64,000 nucleotides of DNA from contig NZ_BMTL01000020.1 in assembly GCF_014649655.1 (NCBI RefSeq), forward strand, positions 1 through 64,000, written 5' to 3'. This DNA comes from Streptomyces humidus. GTDB taxonomy: Bacteria > Actinomycetota > Actinomycetes > Streptomycetales > Streptomycetaceae. This document shows positions 44,113 through 51,932 of this stretch, piece after piece. Numbering within the stretch: position 1 is the first letter of the stretch; every line of letters begins with the position of its first letter. The position numbers were made by a program, and so were the translations under genes. A model generated the notes under the pieces. It searched no databases, was not told the origin of the DNA, and saw nothing but the letters and a program-made list of their open reading frames with translations.

Positions 44113-44659
44113 CGCTCTCCGGTGCAACACCGGTCGGCGAGGCCCTCGCCCTGGCGGCGCCCGACCCTGCAGTTTGTCGGAACGAACATCCTCTGGCCGG
44201 CCTGGCCGTTCGCCGCCGAGTTCAGTGATCTGCACGCCGCGCCGGGCGTTTCGAACACCTGGTGCTGCTACCCGCCGCAGCGAAGGCCAAGGGGGTCAGC
44301 GCCTCCCTCGCCGACGGTAACCATCCTCGAGGCCCAGGCAATCAAGCCCCACCACGTCGAGGTCCAGGGCTGACCCGGCCCCACGAGGTGACAAGGTCGG
44401 TTGCCTGGAACCGAGGGCCGGAAGCTGTCGTCTTGCCGGCGGGCCTGGCGATCGCGGGTCTGGTCGCGCACCCCGATGTCCGTTCCGGGCACAGCCGGGC
44501 CCGCACCGCAGGTCGGCACCGCGACAGAGCCAGAGCATCTCGGGCCGGCGCCCTCCTGGACGTAGCCGAGCACCCCAACGACGCCAACGCGCGCGGCCGA
44601 AAGGCCGTTGACCGGGAGCTCCGCCGCGGCCGGGCCGTCGTTCTGCCAGTACTCGCCGT
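44113..44659. other. 547-bp stretch without a recognised gene
   Basis: Likely decayed sequence leading into the rtcB remnant; no domain seen in any frame. Confidence 0.4.
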
Positions 44660-45046
44660 GGCGCCACCCGGGCCCTGCCGCCGGGCCACCCCGACCTGCC
44701 GGATGCCCTGCGCCTGTTCGGCCAGCCGGTGTTCGTGCCCGGCACGATGGGCACTGCCTCGTACGTCATGACCGGCGTCACCGGCAACGCCGCCTTCGAC
44801 TCCTGCTGCCACGGCGCGGGCCGCGTCTGGAGCCGGCACCGCGCCCACCGCGAAATGTCCGCCCGGCAGCTGCGCCAGGAGCTGGTCGGTGCGGGGGTGG
44901 CGGCGCGGCCGACGTCCTGGCGCAGCGTCATCGAGGAGGCGCCCGAAGCGTACAAGGACGTCGACGCCGTCGTCCGGGCAAGCGGACACAACAACCTGGG
45001 CCGCCTGGTCGCCCGCCTGGTGCCGCTGGGCGTCCTCAAGGGCTAG
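44660..45046 (+). pseudogene. rtcB: tRNA-splicing ligase RtcB, C-terminal remnant
   Basis: About 128 codons: TRALPPGHPDLPDALRLFGQ, PVFVPGTMGTASYVMTGVTG, CHGAGRVWSRHRAHREMS, then EEAPEAYKDVDAVVRASG and LVPLGVLKG-stop. The HGAGR motif holds the GMP-linked histidine of RtcB RNA ligases and the KG end is conserved. The N-terminal three-quarters with the Mn-binding Cys/His set is missing, so it cannot ligate RNA. The rtcA fragment at 28682-28879 is its usual partner. Confidence 0.85.
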
Positions 45047-45074
45047 AAAGGGCTGGAACCGCCCCGAACCGACC

Positions 45075-45165
45075 TGACACACGGCTGGCTCACCCTGGAC
45101 GACGTCGTCAGCACCTGGCCGCTCGGCCGCCCCACCGGTTCCTGCACCAGGACCGGCCGTCCTGA
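45075..45165 (+). pseudogene. polX: polX C-terminal scrap
   Basis: DLTHGWLTLDDVVSTWPLGR aligns with the end of intact PolX (AQRGWLTPDDVINTWPLRRL). Only ~25 codons remain, immediately before the convergent intact capA gene, mirroring the polX-capA order at 37.3-37.9 kb. Confidence 0.7.
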
Positions 45166-45173
45166 CGTCCACG

Positions 45174-46298
45174 TCATGTGCGCCGTCCCATGCGCAGCGG
45201 CCGCAGCGTGAGCGCGCCGTCGGGCCCGCCGTCGATGCGGGTGCCGAACTCCCGGCTGTGTCTGTCGAGGACGGCGCGCAGCCACTCGGTGTCCTCGGGG
45301 GAGGCATGCTCCAGCCGCATCCTGCGCGCCTGCAGGGGCGCCATCCGCGCGTCGACCAGCCGGCCGGTGACGGCCTCCACCGACACCAGGTACAGCATCC
45401 GCAGGTCGTCCCGGTAGCTCTCGTAGCCGCCGATGCCCTCGTAGTCGTCGACGAGGTCGCCGCAGCCGTACAGGATGAGCCTGTCCTGGTACACCTCCAG
45501 CGGGCGCGGGTGGTGCGAGGAATGTCCGTGCACGATGTCCACGCCCCCGTCGACGAGCGCGTGGGCGAAGCGGACCTCGGAGCGGGAGACGTCGTAGCCC
45601 CAGTTGGGGCCCCAGTGGACCGACGCGACCGCGATGTCGCCCGGCCGCCGGACCTGCCGCAGGCGGTCGGCGAGCGCGGACGCGGCGGCCACCGAAAGCT
45701 CCGAGATGACGTCGACGCCGGCCTGCTGACCGGTTGCGGCCCAGTCCTCGGGGATCCCACTGGACGGCATCCCGAAGGAGAAGACCAGCACCCGCCCGCC
45801 GGCGTCCAGCGGCACGATCGCCGGCTGGCGCGCCCGCACCGCGTCCCGGCCCGCCCCTGCCGTCCGCAGCCCCGCCTCCGCCAGGGCGTCGAGCGTCTCA
45901 CAGAGGCCGCGCGGGCCGAAGTCGAGCACGTGGTTGTTGGCCAGCACACAGACGTCCGGGCGGGCCGCGGCCAGGCACGGCAGGTTGGCCGGGCTCATCC
46001 GGTAGTGGATGCCCTTGTCGGGCGCGAAGTCCCCGTCACCGGTGACGGCGGTCTCCAGATTGACCACCCGCACGTCGGGCGCCGCGTTGTCCAGGACGGG
46101 CAGCGCCTCGCCCCACGGCCAGCGGAAGTCGACCGGCCGGGGAATCGGCCCGTTCGCCGCCTCGGCCAGGCCGACGTAGTCCCGGGCGTCGTGGAGGTAC
46201 GTCTCCCGCAGCGCCGGGTCACCGGGGTGCGGGAGGATCTGATCGACGCCCCGGCCGAGCATCACGTCCCCGCCGAGGAACAGGGTGACCACGCCCAT
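45174..46298 (-). CDS. CapA-family (poly-gamma-glutamate capsule type) metallophosphatase-like protein
   Basis: 374 residues from ATG 46298 (GGGAGGGTGCAC ahead; GTG 46304 is possible). The PGA_cap/calcineurin-like fold motifs are intact: TLFLGGDVMLGRGVDQ, VVNLETAVTGDG, LANNHVLDFGPRGL (NNH metal motif), SVHWGPNWG, and DIVHGHSSHHPRPLE. CapA proteins act in poly-gamma-glutamate synthesis or as metallophosphatases; cytoplasmic here since no signal peptide or membrane helix is present. Its mycobacterial relative Rv0574c belongs to the DosR regulon. No capBC genes are near, so capsule formation is doubtful. Two broken copies occur at 28495 and 37609. Confidence 0.88.
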   Translation of the reverse strand: MGVVTLFLGGDVMLGRGVDQILPHPGDPALRETYLHDARDYVGLAEAANGPIPRPVDFRWPWGEALPVLDNAAPDVRVVNLETAVTGDGDFAPDKGIHYRMSPANLPCLAAARPDVCVLANNHVLDFGPRGLCETLDALAEAGLRTAGAGRDAVRARQPAIVPLDAGGRVLVFSFGMPSSGIPEDWAATGQQAGVDVISELSVAAASALADRLRQVRRPGDIAVASVHWGPNWGYDVSRSEVRFAHALVDGGVDIVHGHSSHHPRPLEVYQDRLILYGCGDLVDDYEGIGGYESYRDDLRMLYLVSVEAVTGRLVDARMAPLQARRMRLEHASPEDTEWLRAVLDRHSREFGTRIDGGPDGALTLRPLRMGRRT

Positions 46299-46476
46299 GT
46301 GCACCCTCCCAAGCTAAAGCCGCCGCGGGCGGTGCGCGAAGGATCCGCGTGACGGGGGCGCCGTGCGGCTGCACGTGCGCGGGAGCATGTGGCTGGTGAA
46401 CCAGCTGCGGGCCGGGTCGGTCACCGCCTCCAGGGACTCCTCGAACAGGTGCGCGACCCGGGAACGGTCGCCGACG

Positions 46477-47556
46477 TCACTCGGGGATGCGTGTCTCGGC
46501 CGCGGAGATGACTCTCTGGCGCTGCAGGTGGTACCGCTCGTACTCCAGTACCTGCCAGGCCGCGCTGGAGGGGACCTGATTCAGCCGGTCGGTGATCTCA
46601 TACAGGTCCATGGTGTCGTAACCGGCCCAGGGTTCAGGGCTGCGCAGTCGCTGGATGGCGTCCAGCACCGCAGGGCGGTGGGCATGCGTGCGCTCGTAGT
46701 TCTCGATCACCGTCAGCTGCGTCTGGGACAGGTCGCGGAGACGCTGCTGGATCTCCGCGACGGCCAGTCGGCCGAACGCGGGGGTGGGCAGGTCCTGCTC
46801 GCGGATGGGCGCGCGGTGGGCCTGCTCGGCCGCGCGGGTGGGGTAGGGCATCTCCCGCAGGGCTCCCTCAGCCGTGTCTGTCACGCGCCGGATGCTCGCT
46901 CGCAGGGCTCCCCCGAGCCGGGTCATGGCCGCGTGCACCGTGTGCATGACCGTATCCGGCAGACTGCCGCGTTCGGCGGGCCCGGCCGCTTCGGCCTGTG
47001 GCAGGCGGTGGCCGCTGGTGGCCGCTGCCACGGCCCCGGCCCGTTGGGTGAGGTACGCCTCGATGCTTTCCAGCAGCTGCTCGTCCTGACGGCGAAGCAG
47101 GTGAAGAAGGTCGGCGGATTCCCGGTCCTGAAGCTGTTCGGCGACGTTCTCGCCCGCCTGGCAGGTCGCCACTGCCCGGGCTGTGGCCGCGTACTCGTCT
47201 TCGGCGTTCTTCAACAAAGTGTGCGCATCGGGCAACTGCTGGCCGCGCACGATCTCTGTGACGGCCGCCACCGTGGCGTCCAGCGGGAGCAAGGTCGCCC
47301 GTACCGCGCTGAGAGCGACGAACCGCATCAACTGCGCAGTGGTGGCCAGCGGTCCGCGGGAAGGACGGACCGCGCGCAGGTGGCCCTCGATGCGCGCGAG
47401 GTGGTCCTGGGCTTCGGCCGCCTGACGTTCGAGTCTGTGCCGGTCGGCGCCTGGCGGCGTGCTGGTCGCATCCGCCCGGAACCGGGCAACAACCGCGGCA
47501 TGGGCTTCACAGGCGTCCTCCAGCACCGGTATGAGCGTATCCGTCGCTGCCGTCAT
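46477..47556 (-). CDS. Helical protein of unknown function
   Basis: 359 residues from ATG 47556 (CCAGGAGGCAGCTC ahead). Almost entirely helical. The N-terminal half has long helices (RHRLERQAAEAQDHLARIEG, FVALSAVRATLLPLDATVAA) including one moderately hydrophobic stretch. The C-terminal ~110 residues contain two units of the pattern (x)LRDLSQTQLTVIENYERTHA..RPAVLDAIQRL and ITDRLNQ...VLEYERYHLQRQRV, resembling the DUF8129-like helical repeats of actinobacterial envelope proteins. No enzyme motif. Role unknown; it sits between capA and the plsC remnant. Confidence 0.7.
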   Translation of the reverse strand: MTAATDTLIPVLEDACEAHAAVVARFRADATSTPPGADRHRLERQAAEAQDHLARIEGHLRAVRPSRGPLATTAQLMRFVALSAVRATLLPLDATVAAVTEIVRGQQLPDAHTLLKNAEDEYAATARAVATCQAGENVAEQLQDRESADLLHLLRRQDEQLLESIEAYLTQRAGAVAAATSGHRLPQAEAAGPAERGSLPDTVMHTVHAAMTRLGGALRASIRRVTDTAEGALREMPYPTRAAEQAHRAPIREQDLPTPAFGRLAVAEIQQRLRDLSQTQLTVIENYERTHAHRPAVLDAIQRLRSPEPWAGYDTMDLYEITDRLNQVPSSAAWQVLEYERYHLQRQRVISAAETRIPE

Positions 47557-47629
47557 GAGCTGCCTCCTGGGAATCGGTGCGGGCAACCGGGTCCCATCCT
47601 GGGGGAGGTTGCCGAAGATCGCCCGACGG

Positions 47630-48121
47630 GCTGGTCAGGGTTTGTGGCGCGTCCCTCTGCTCGGCTGTGTCCTCACTCAAGAGGGGCACATCCCGGTGCA
47701 CCGGCACGACGCGAGCCGCCCAAGCACTGCAAGAAGCCCAGGTCGCACGCACCGCCGGCCGGTCCGTCCTGGTCTACCCGGAGGGCGGGCTCCAGCATCG
47801 CAAGGGCGTCCGCGAGGCTCCACCCCGGCCCTTCCACCCTGGCCTCCTCCATCTCGCGCGCTCGACCGGCGCCCAGATCGTGCCCCTGGGCCAGGTCGGA
47901 GCCCGCGCACTGGCATCCGGCAGCCCCTGCGAACAGGTGGCCAGGCTGCTCACCGCTCCACTGCACCGCCCACGACTCCACGTGCACGTCGGCGCACCGC
48001 TGCGCCTGGAAGGCGAACAGACCCAGGCCCAGGCTCTCGCCCTGACGCACACCGCGCTGACCCAGGCCTGGCACACAGCCGCCCGACAGCTCGGCGCACC
48101 GGTGCTCCCCACCGGGCACTG
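47630..48121 (+). pseudogene. 1-acyl-glycerol-3-phosphate acyltransferase (PlsC-like), broken
   Basis: Readable pieces: VPLLGCVLTQEGHIPVHRHD in one frame, then after a one-base shift near 47715 RAAQALQEAQVARTAGRSVL, VYPEGGLQHRKG (the PEG motif) and GAQIVPLGQVGARALAS. The HxxxxD catalytic block that should precede these is absent. N-terminal truncation plus frameshift make it a pseudogene of a phospholipid acyltransferase. The downstream frame is otherwise intact to TGA 48119. Confidence 0.75.
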
Positions 48122-48403
48122 AACCTTGGACGAACCCGCCTCAGCCGTGGCCCGTTCAACCGACGCCCATGAGCGTGGCGACCAGCGGCACCCCTGACAG
48201 AAACTCTTGACAAGAGCAACGACACCCCGGATCCGGCTCGCCAAAGGATGAAGCCCCGACGCGGCCAGAGGGTACGCCCGGACCAGTCGGCCCTCGACGA
48301 CGGGACGGATGGCCCGTTCCCTGCCGCAGGTCGGCCGGGTCACCATGGAATCCAGAGCCTCAAGGAGGTGGGTCCCGTGGCGTACCTCGGAGCGACGGCC
48401 GGT

Positions 48404-49507
48404 TCACGCACGAGATGCGGGGTCGGCGTAGCGCAGCAGTACGCCCACGCCCTCGCTCAGCCGCAGCTGCTGCTCGGGTACCACGACGAGTTCGGCCCTC
48501 GTGCCGACCAGGGCACGGGCCAGGGCCGCGTCGGCCCGTTCCTCGCGGACATCCTGGATGCCGTAGGAACGCAATTCCTGCTCGGTGAGGGCGAGTTGGC
48601 CGGGTTTCGGGCCGACCCAGAGGTGGAGTGTCGACTCGGGGTGGTCGTTGAGGAAGAGGGCCTTGGCCCGGCCGCGTTGGAGGGCTGACACGGCGGCGGA
48701 AAGGCCCTCGGCCGTTGCTCCGTCCCGGGCCCGCTGTGCGAGGAAGGTATCCAGCAGGGCCCGGTCGTGCGCGGCCATGCGCCCGCTGAAGAAGCTTTCG
48801 AGTCGCTGTTCCAGCAGCGCCCGTCCCGGCATGGACTCGCCGGCGCCTTCCACGGTGGTGACCTGCCCGCGCAGGGGTGCGGGCAGCCGCCGGACGAGGA
48901 TGCCGCGGGCCCAGACGTCTCCCGCGACGACCACCGCCTCGACATCGATGCGCCGTGCGTGGCCCTCCAACTCCCGGCCGATCTCTCCGGCGGCGTTCAG
49001 CCAGTCGGTCGCCGGGATCTCCTCGTGGACGCGGTGTCCCGGTGTGACCTTGGTCAACGGCCAGGTGCCGGCCTCGGCGTCGATGCGCACGGTGTCGGTG
49101 GCGTCCGTGGAGTGGCGGCCGCTGTAGTGCACGTGCACCGCCAAGTACGGGATCCCGGGCGTGTGCTGGACGATCAGCGGCATGGTGTCCGGCAGGGTTC
49201 CGAAGTGCGCGGTGTCCCGGGTGGGCGGGGAGGGCAGCTCGTCCAGCAGAGCAAGTCGTCCGTGGGCGGTGAACACGGCCTGACCGTGCGTGCCGGGGAC
49301 GTCCGTGTCGCTGCCCGCGGTGTCCGCCACCGCGGTGACGGAGTCCCGGTCCGCTCCCTCGGCCATCAGGGCGTCCCGAAGATGCCGCCAGCGCAGTTCT
49401 ATGGCGGCATCGGGGTCGTCGACGGCGGCGTCGCGGGACGTGTCCAGGTAGACGGACGCGAAGGGACCGGGCTGCTTGTACAGAGGTTCGAGGAAGGAAA
49501 GTCTCAT
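48404..49507 (-). CDS. Rv2629/Balon-like ribosome hibernation factor (aeRF1-related), copy 2
   Basis: 367 residues from ATG 49507 (GGGAGTGACC ahead; GTG 49513 possible). It has the same layout as the copy at 41807-42907: SFLEPLYKQPGPFASVYLDT-SRD start, HGQAVFTAHGRLALLDELPS, VDVEAVVVAGDVWARGILVRR-like central domain, and LVVVPEQQLRLSEGVGVLLR-YADP end. Three eRF1-like domains are inferred from length. It lacks a GGQ motif, as expected for hibernation factors rather than release factors. Probably a functionally diverged paralogue. Monocistronic; upstream is a non-coding stretch and the IS256 element. Confidence 0.85.
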   Translation of the reverse strand: MRLSFLEPLYKQPGPFASVYLDTSRDAAVDDPDAAIELRWRHLRDALMAEGADRDSVTAVADTAGSDTDVPGTHGQAVFTAHGRLALLDELPSPPTRDTAHFGTLPDTMPLIVQHTPGIPYLAVHVHYSGRHSTDATDTVRIDAEAGTWPLTKVTPGHRVHEEIPATDWLNAAGEIGRELEGHARRIDVEAVVVAGDVWARGILVRRLPAPLRGQVTTVEGAGESMPGRALLEQRLESFFSGRMAAHDRALLDTFLAQRARDGATAEGLSAAVSALQRGRAKALFLNDHPESTLHLWVGPKPGQLALTEQELRSYGIQDVREERADAALARALVGTRAELVVVPEQQLRLSEGVGVLLRYADPASRA

Positions 49508-49723
49508 GGTCACTCCCGACTACGGCGTCAGCGCCACGGTGCCGCTGTAGCAGGACACGTTCGGGTTGGCGTGCCGCGGCTCGTCCAACTCCAGGATGCG
49601 CCTGTCTGACGAGCCGTGCCCGCCTGCGGCACGACCCGTGCGGCGTCTGGCGCCGGCCTGGTCACGGGGCCCCAGAGCCCCCGGAGGTGCCCAGACGGCC
49701 TTCTGCGCGAGCCGGCCGGATGG
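49508..49723. other. Non-coding stretch before the IS256 element
   Basis: No gene recognised. The N-terminal half of the integrase whose C-terminus follows the IS element was looked for here and not found. Confidence 0.45.
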
Positions 49724-51120
49724 CGTCCCTTGAAGTGGTGTAGCCGTTCTTGGCCAATGTGCGCCACCGGCTCGCCACCGCGTTGCCCCTGGTTGACCGC
49801 TCGTGCGCCCTGAACGAGGACGGGCCACCGTGCAACTCTCCGCGGTGAAAGGTGAATTCCGACCGGGAGGTGCACGATGGCCCTGGCTCATGATGACCTG
49901 CTCCGCCTTCTGGAGTCACTACGCTCGGCGGACGGACTCGAGATCGTCCGGACCGCGGCTGAACGAGACCTGCAAGAACTGATAGAAGCCGAGGCGACAC
50001 AGCACATCGGTGCCGCATGGGGCGAGCACACCGAGACCCGCACCGCCTACCGCAACGGCCACCGCGAACGGACCCTGACCACCCAGGCCGGCAACCTGGA
50101 ACTCGCGATCCCCAAGCTCCGCGCCGGCACCTTCTTCCCCAGCCTGCTGGAACGCCGGCGCCGCGTGGACCAGGCCCTCTACGCCGTCATCATCGAGGCA
50201 TACGTCCATGGCGTGTCCACCCGCAGCGTCGACGACCTGGTCAAAGCCCTCGGTTCGGACACCGGCGTCTCCAAGAGCGAGGTCTCCCGGATCTGCGGCG
50301 ACCTCGACGAGAGCCTCGCCGCCTTCCGCAACCGCCCCCTGGACCACACCCGCTTCCCCTACGTCTACCTCGACGCCACCTACCTCAAGGCCCGCGTCGA
50401 CCACCAGATCGCCTCCCGCGCCGTCGTCATCGCCACCGGCGTCACCGAGGACGGCGGCCGCGAAGTCCTCGGCGTCATGGTCGGCGACAGCGAGAACGAG
50501 ACCTTCTGGACCACCTTCCTGCGTGACCTGCGCAAACGCGGCCTGAACGGGGTTCGCCTCGTCATCTCCGACCAGCACCTCGGCCTGGTCGCCGCCATCG
50601 GCAAGGTCATGATCGGAGCCGCACACCAGCGCTGCCGCGTTCATTTCGTCCGCAACGTCTTCTCGGTGATCCCGAAGCAGCACGCCGAGATGGCCGCCGC
50701 GACCATCCGCACGATCTTCGCCCAGCCCGATGCCGTCTCGGTCCGCACCCAGCTCGACACCGTCGCCGACGCCTTCGGCAAGCGGTTCCCCAAGGTGAAG
50801 GAGATGCTCCTGGACGCCAAGGAAGAGCTGACAGCCTTCGCCGACTTCCCCCACCAGCACTGGAAGAAGATCCAGTCGACCAACCCGCTGGAGCGCTTAA
50901 ATCGTGAGGTCAAACGCCGGGCCGACGTCGTCCAGGTCTTCCCCAACGATGCCGCCGTCGAACGCCTCGCCGCCGCCGTCCTGATCGAGATGCACGACGA
51001 GTGGATCGCCTTCCCCCGCCGCTACCTCTCCAACGAGAGCATGGACAGCCTCTATCCGGACAAGAACACCCTGCTGCCCGCCACCGACGAATGATCGCCT
51101 GCACCACACCAAGGGGCACG
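49724..51120 (+). mobile_element. IS256-family insertion sequence
   Basis: Ends approximate. CGTCCCTTGAAGTGGTGTAG+CCG (49724-49746) is a near match, allowing one gap, to the reverse complement of CGCCTGCACCACACCAAGGG+GCACG (51096-51120), giving imperfect ~23-25 bp terminal inverted repeats around one transposase gene. No target-site duplication could be confirmed. The right end joins directly onto an integrase reading frame whose upstream part is missing. Confidence 0.7.
49877..51094 (+). CDS. IS256-family (mutator-type) transposase
   Basis: 405 residues, full length and uninterrupted. The DDE residues are visible: first Asp in VYLDATYLKARVDH, second in LVISDQHLGLVAAIG, and Glu in STNPLERLNREVKRR; the CRVHFVRNV block is also typical. 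Copy-and-paste transposition via a circular intermediate is known for the family. A TTA leucine codon at 50897-50899 lies within the ERLNRE motif, so translation in Streptomyces would need the bldA tRNA. The gene appears intact and the element may be active. Confidence 0.95.
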   Translation: MALAHDDLLRLLESLRSADGLEIVRTAAERDLQELIEAEATQHIGAAWGEHTETRTAYRNGHRERTLTTQAGNLELAIPKLRAGTFFPSLLERRRRVDQALYAVIIEAYVHGVSTRSVDDLVKALGSDTGVSKSEVSRICGDLDESLAAFRNRPLDHTRFPYVYLDATYLKARVDHQIASRAVVIATGVTEDGGREVLGVMVGDSENETFWTTFLRDLRKRGLNGVRLVISDQHLGLVAAIGKVMIGAAHQRCRVHFVRNVFSVIPKQHAEMAAATIRTIFAQPDAVSVRTQLDTVADAFGKRFPKVKEMLLDAKEELTAFADFPHQHWKKIQSTNPLERLNREVKRRADVVQVFPNDAAVERLAAAVLIEMHDEWIAFPRRYLSNESMDSLYPDKNTLLPATDE

Positions 51121-51812
51121 ACCAAATTCCGCGTAGGGCACGTAAGGAGGACCGGAAGAAGAAGCAGGAGGTGAAGCCGTGGAACGTCCAGGAAGTCCAG
51201 ATGTTCATTCACAGCGTCAGGACGGAACGGCTCTATGCTCCCCTTCTGCTGTCCCTCATGGGTCTGCGTCCCGCTGAAGTCTGCGGACTTCGATGGGAGG
51301 ACGTCGACTTGGACAGTGCCACGATCACCATAGCCAACACCCGGACGATGACGGGGAATCGATACGTCGTGGAAAAGGACACCAAGTCGATGGCCGGAGA
51401 ACGTGATCTTCCTTTGCCGGGGCCAGTACTAATGGCCCTCAGGACGTTCAAGGCTCTCCAGGCCAAGGAGAAGCTCGTCCTCGGTGAGGCTTACTCGGAC
51501 TCCGGGTACGTCGTGGTGCACGAGACCGGGGAGGCTTTCACGATCAAGCAGCTCCGCAGGCGCGCGTACCGGCTCATGGAGGTCCTTGGCCTGCGCAGAG
51601 TACGTCTCTACGACGCTCGTGCCTCCTGCCTCACTTTCCTCGCCAACAACGGCGTGCCGGATCACATCCTCGCCCGGTGGGCCGGGCACACGAACGTGAA
51701 GACCACGAAGAAGTGGTACGTGAAGCCAGACGAGGCCGTAGGCAGTGCCCGACGAGTCGAGCCACGGATGCATCGAGCCGTCGGCTTCCCCCGGCTGTGT
51801 GAGATTTTGTGA
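51120..51812 (+). pseudogene. Tyrosine recombinase/integrase, C-terminal part, 5' end lost at the IS256
   Basis: The integrase frame emerges directly from the IS right end (DQIPRRARKEDRKKKQEVKP) and runs to TGA 51810; GTG 51171 is its first start. The catalytic domain is mostly complete: LMGLRPAEVCGLRWEDVDLD (first Arg), RLYDARASCLTFLANNGVPD (H-x-x-R region, here D-A-R), RWAGHTNVKTTKKWYV (H and nucleophile Y). About 150-200 N-terminal residues are missing. Codon use (ATA, CTA, AAT, CGA) is less GC-rich than its neighbours, suggesting transfer. It ends 21 bp before pcaL, at the right 124-bp repeat. Confidence 0.8.
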
Positions 51813-51932
51813 GACGTGAGAGGGTCAGAGGCGTGAGTGAGACACCGTCGAACACCCTGCAATACCGCTTTGACGGGCCAGAAGAGGCTCCCGTCCTGAT
51901 CCTCGGTCCCTCACTGGGTACCACATGGCACA
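51809..51932 (+). repeat. Right 124-bp copy of the pcaL 5' end (possible attR)
   Basis: Partner of 18010-18133 (116 of 124 bases identical). It begins within the last codons of the integrase remnant and covers the start and first 33 codons of intact pcaL, the arrangement expected when an element integrates in the 5' end of a gene and restores it. Confidence 0.85.

Noticed and set aside
43864..45046. An intact RtcB gene
   Set aside because: Only the C-terminal ~128 codons align; the metal-binding N-terminal part could not be found in any frame upstream.
45174..46298. Capsule biosynthesis locus
   Set aside because: CapA is alone; no capB, capC or export genes nearby, so a capsule role is not supported.
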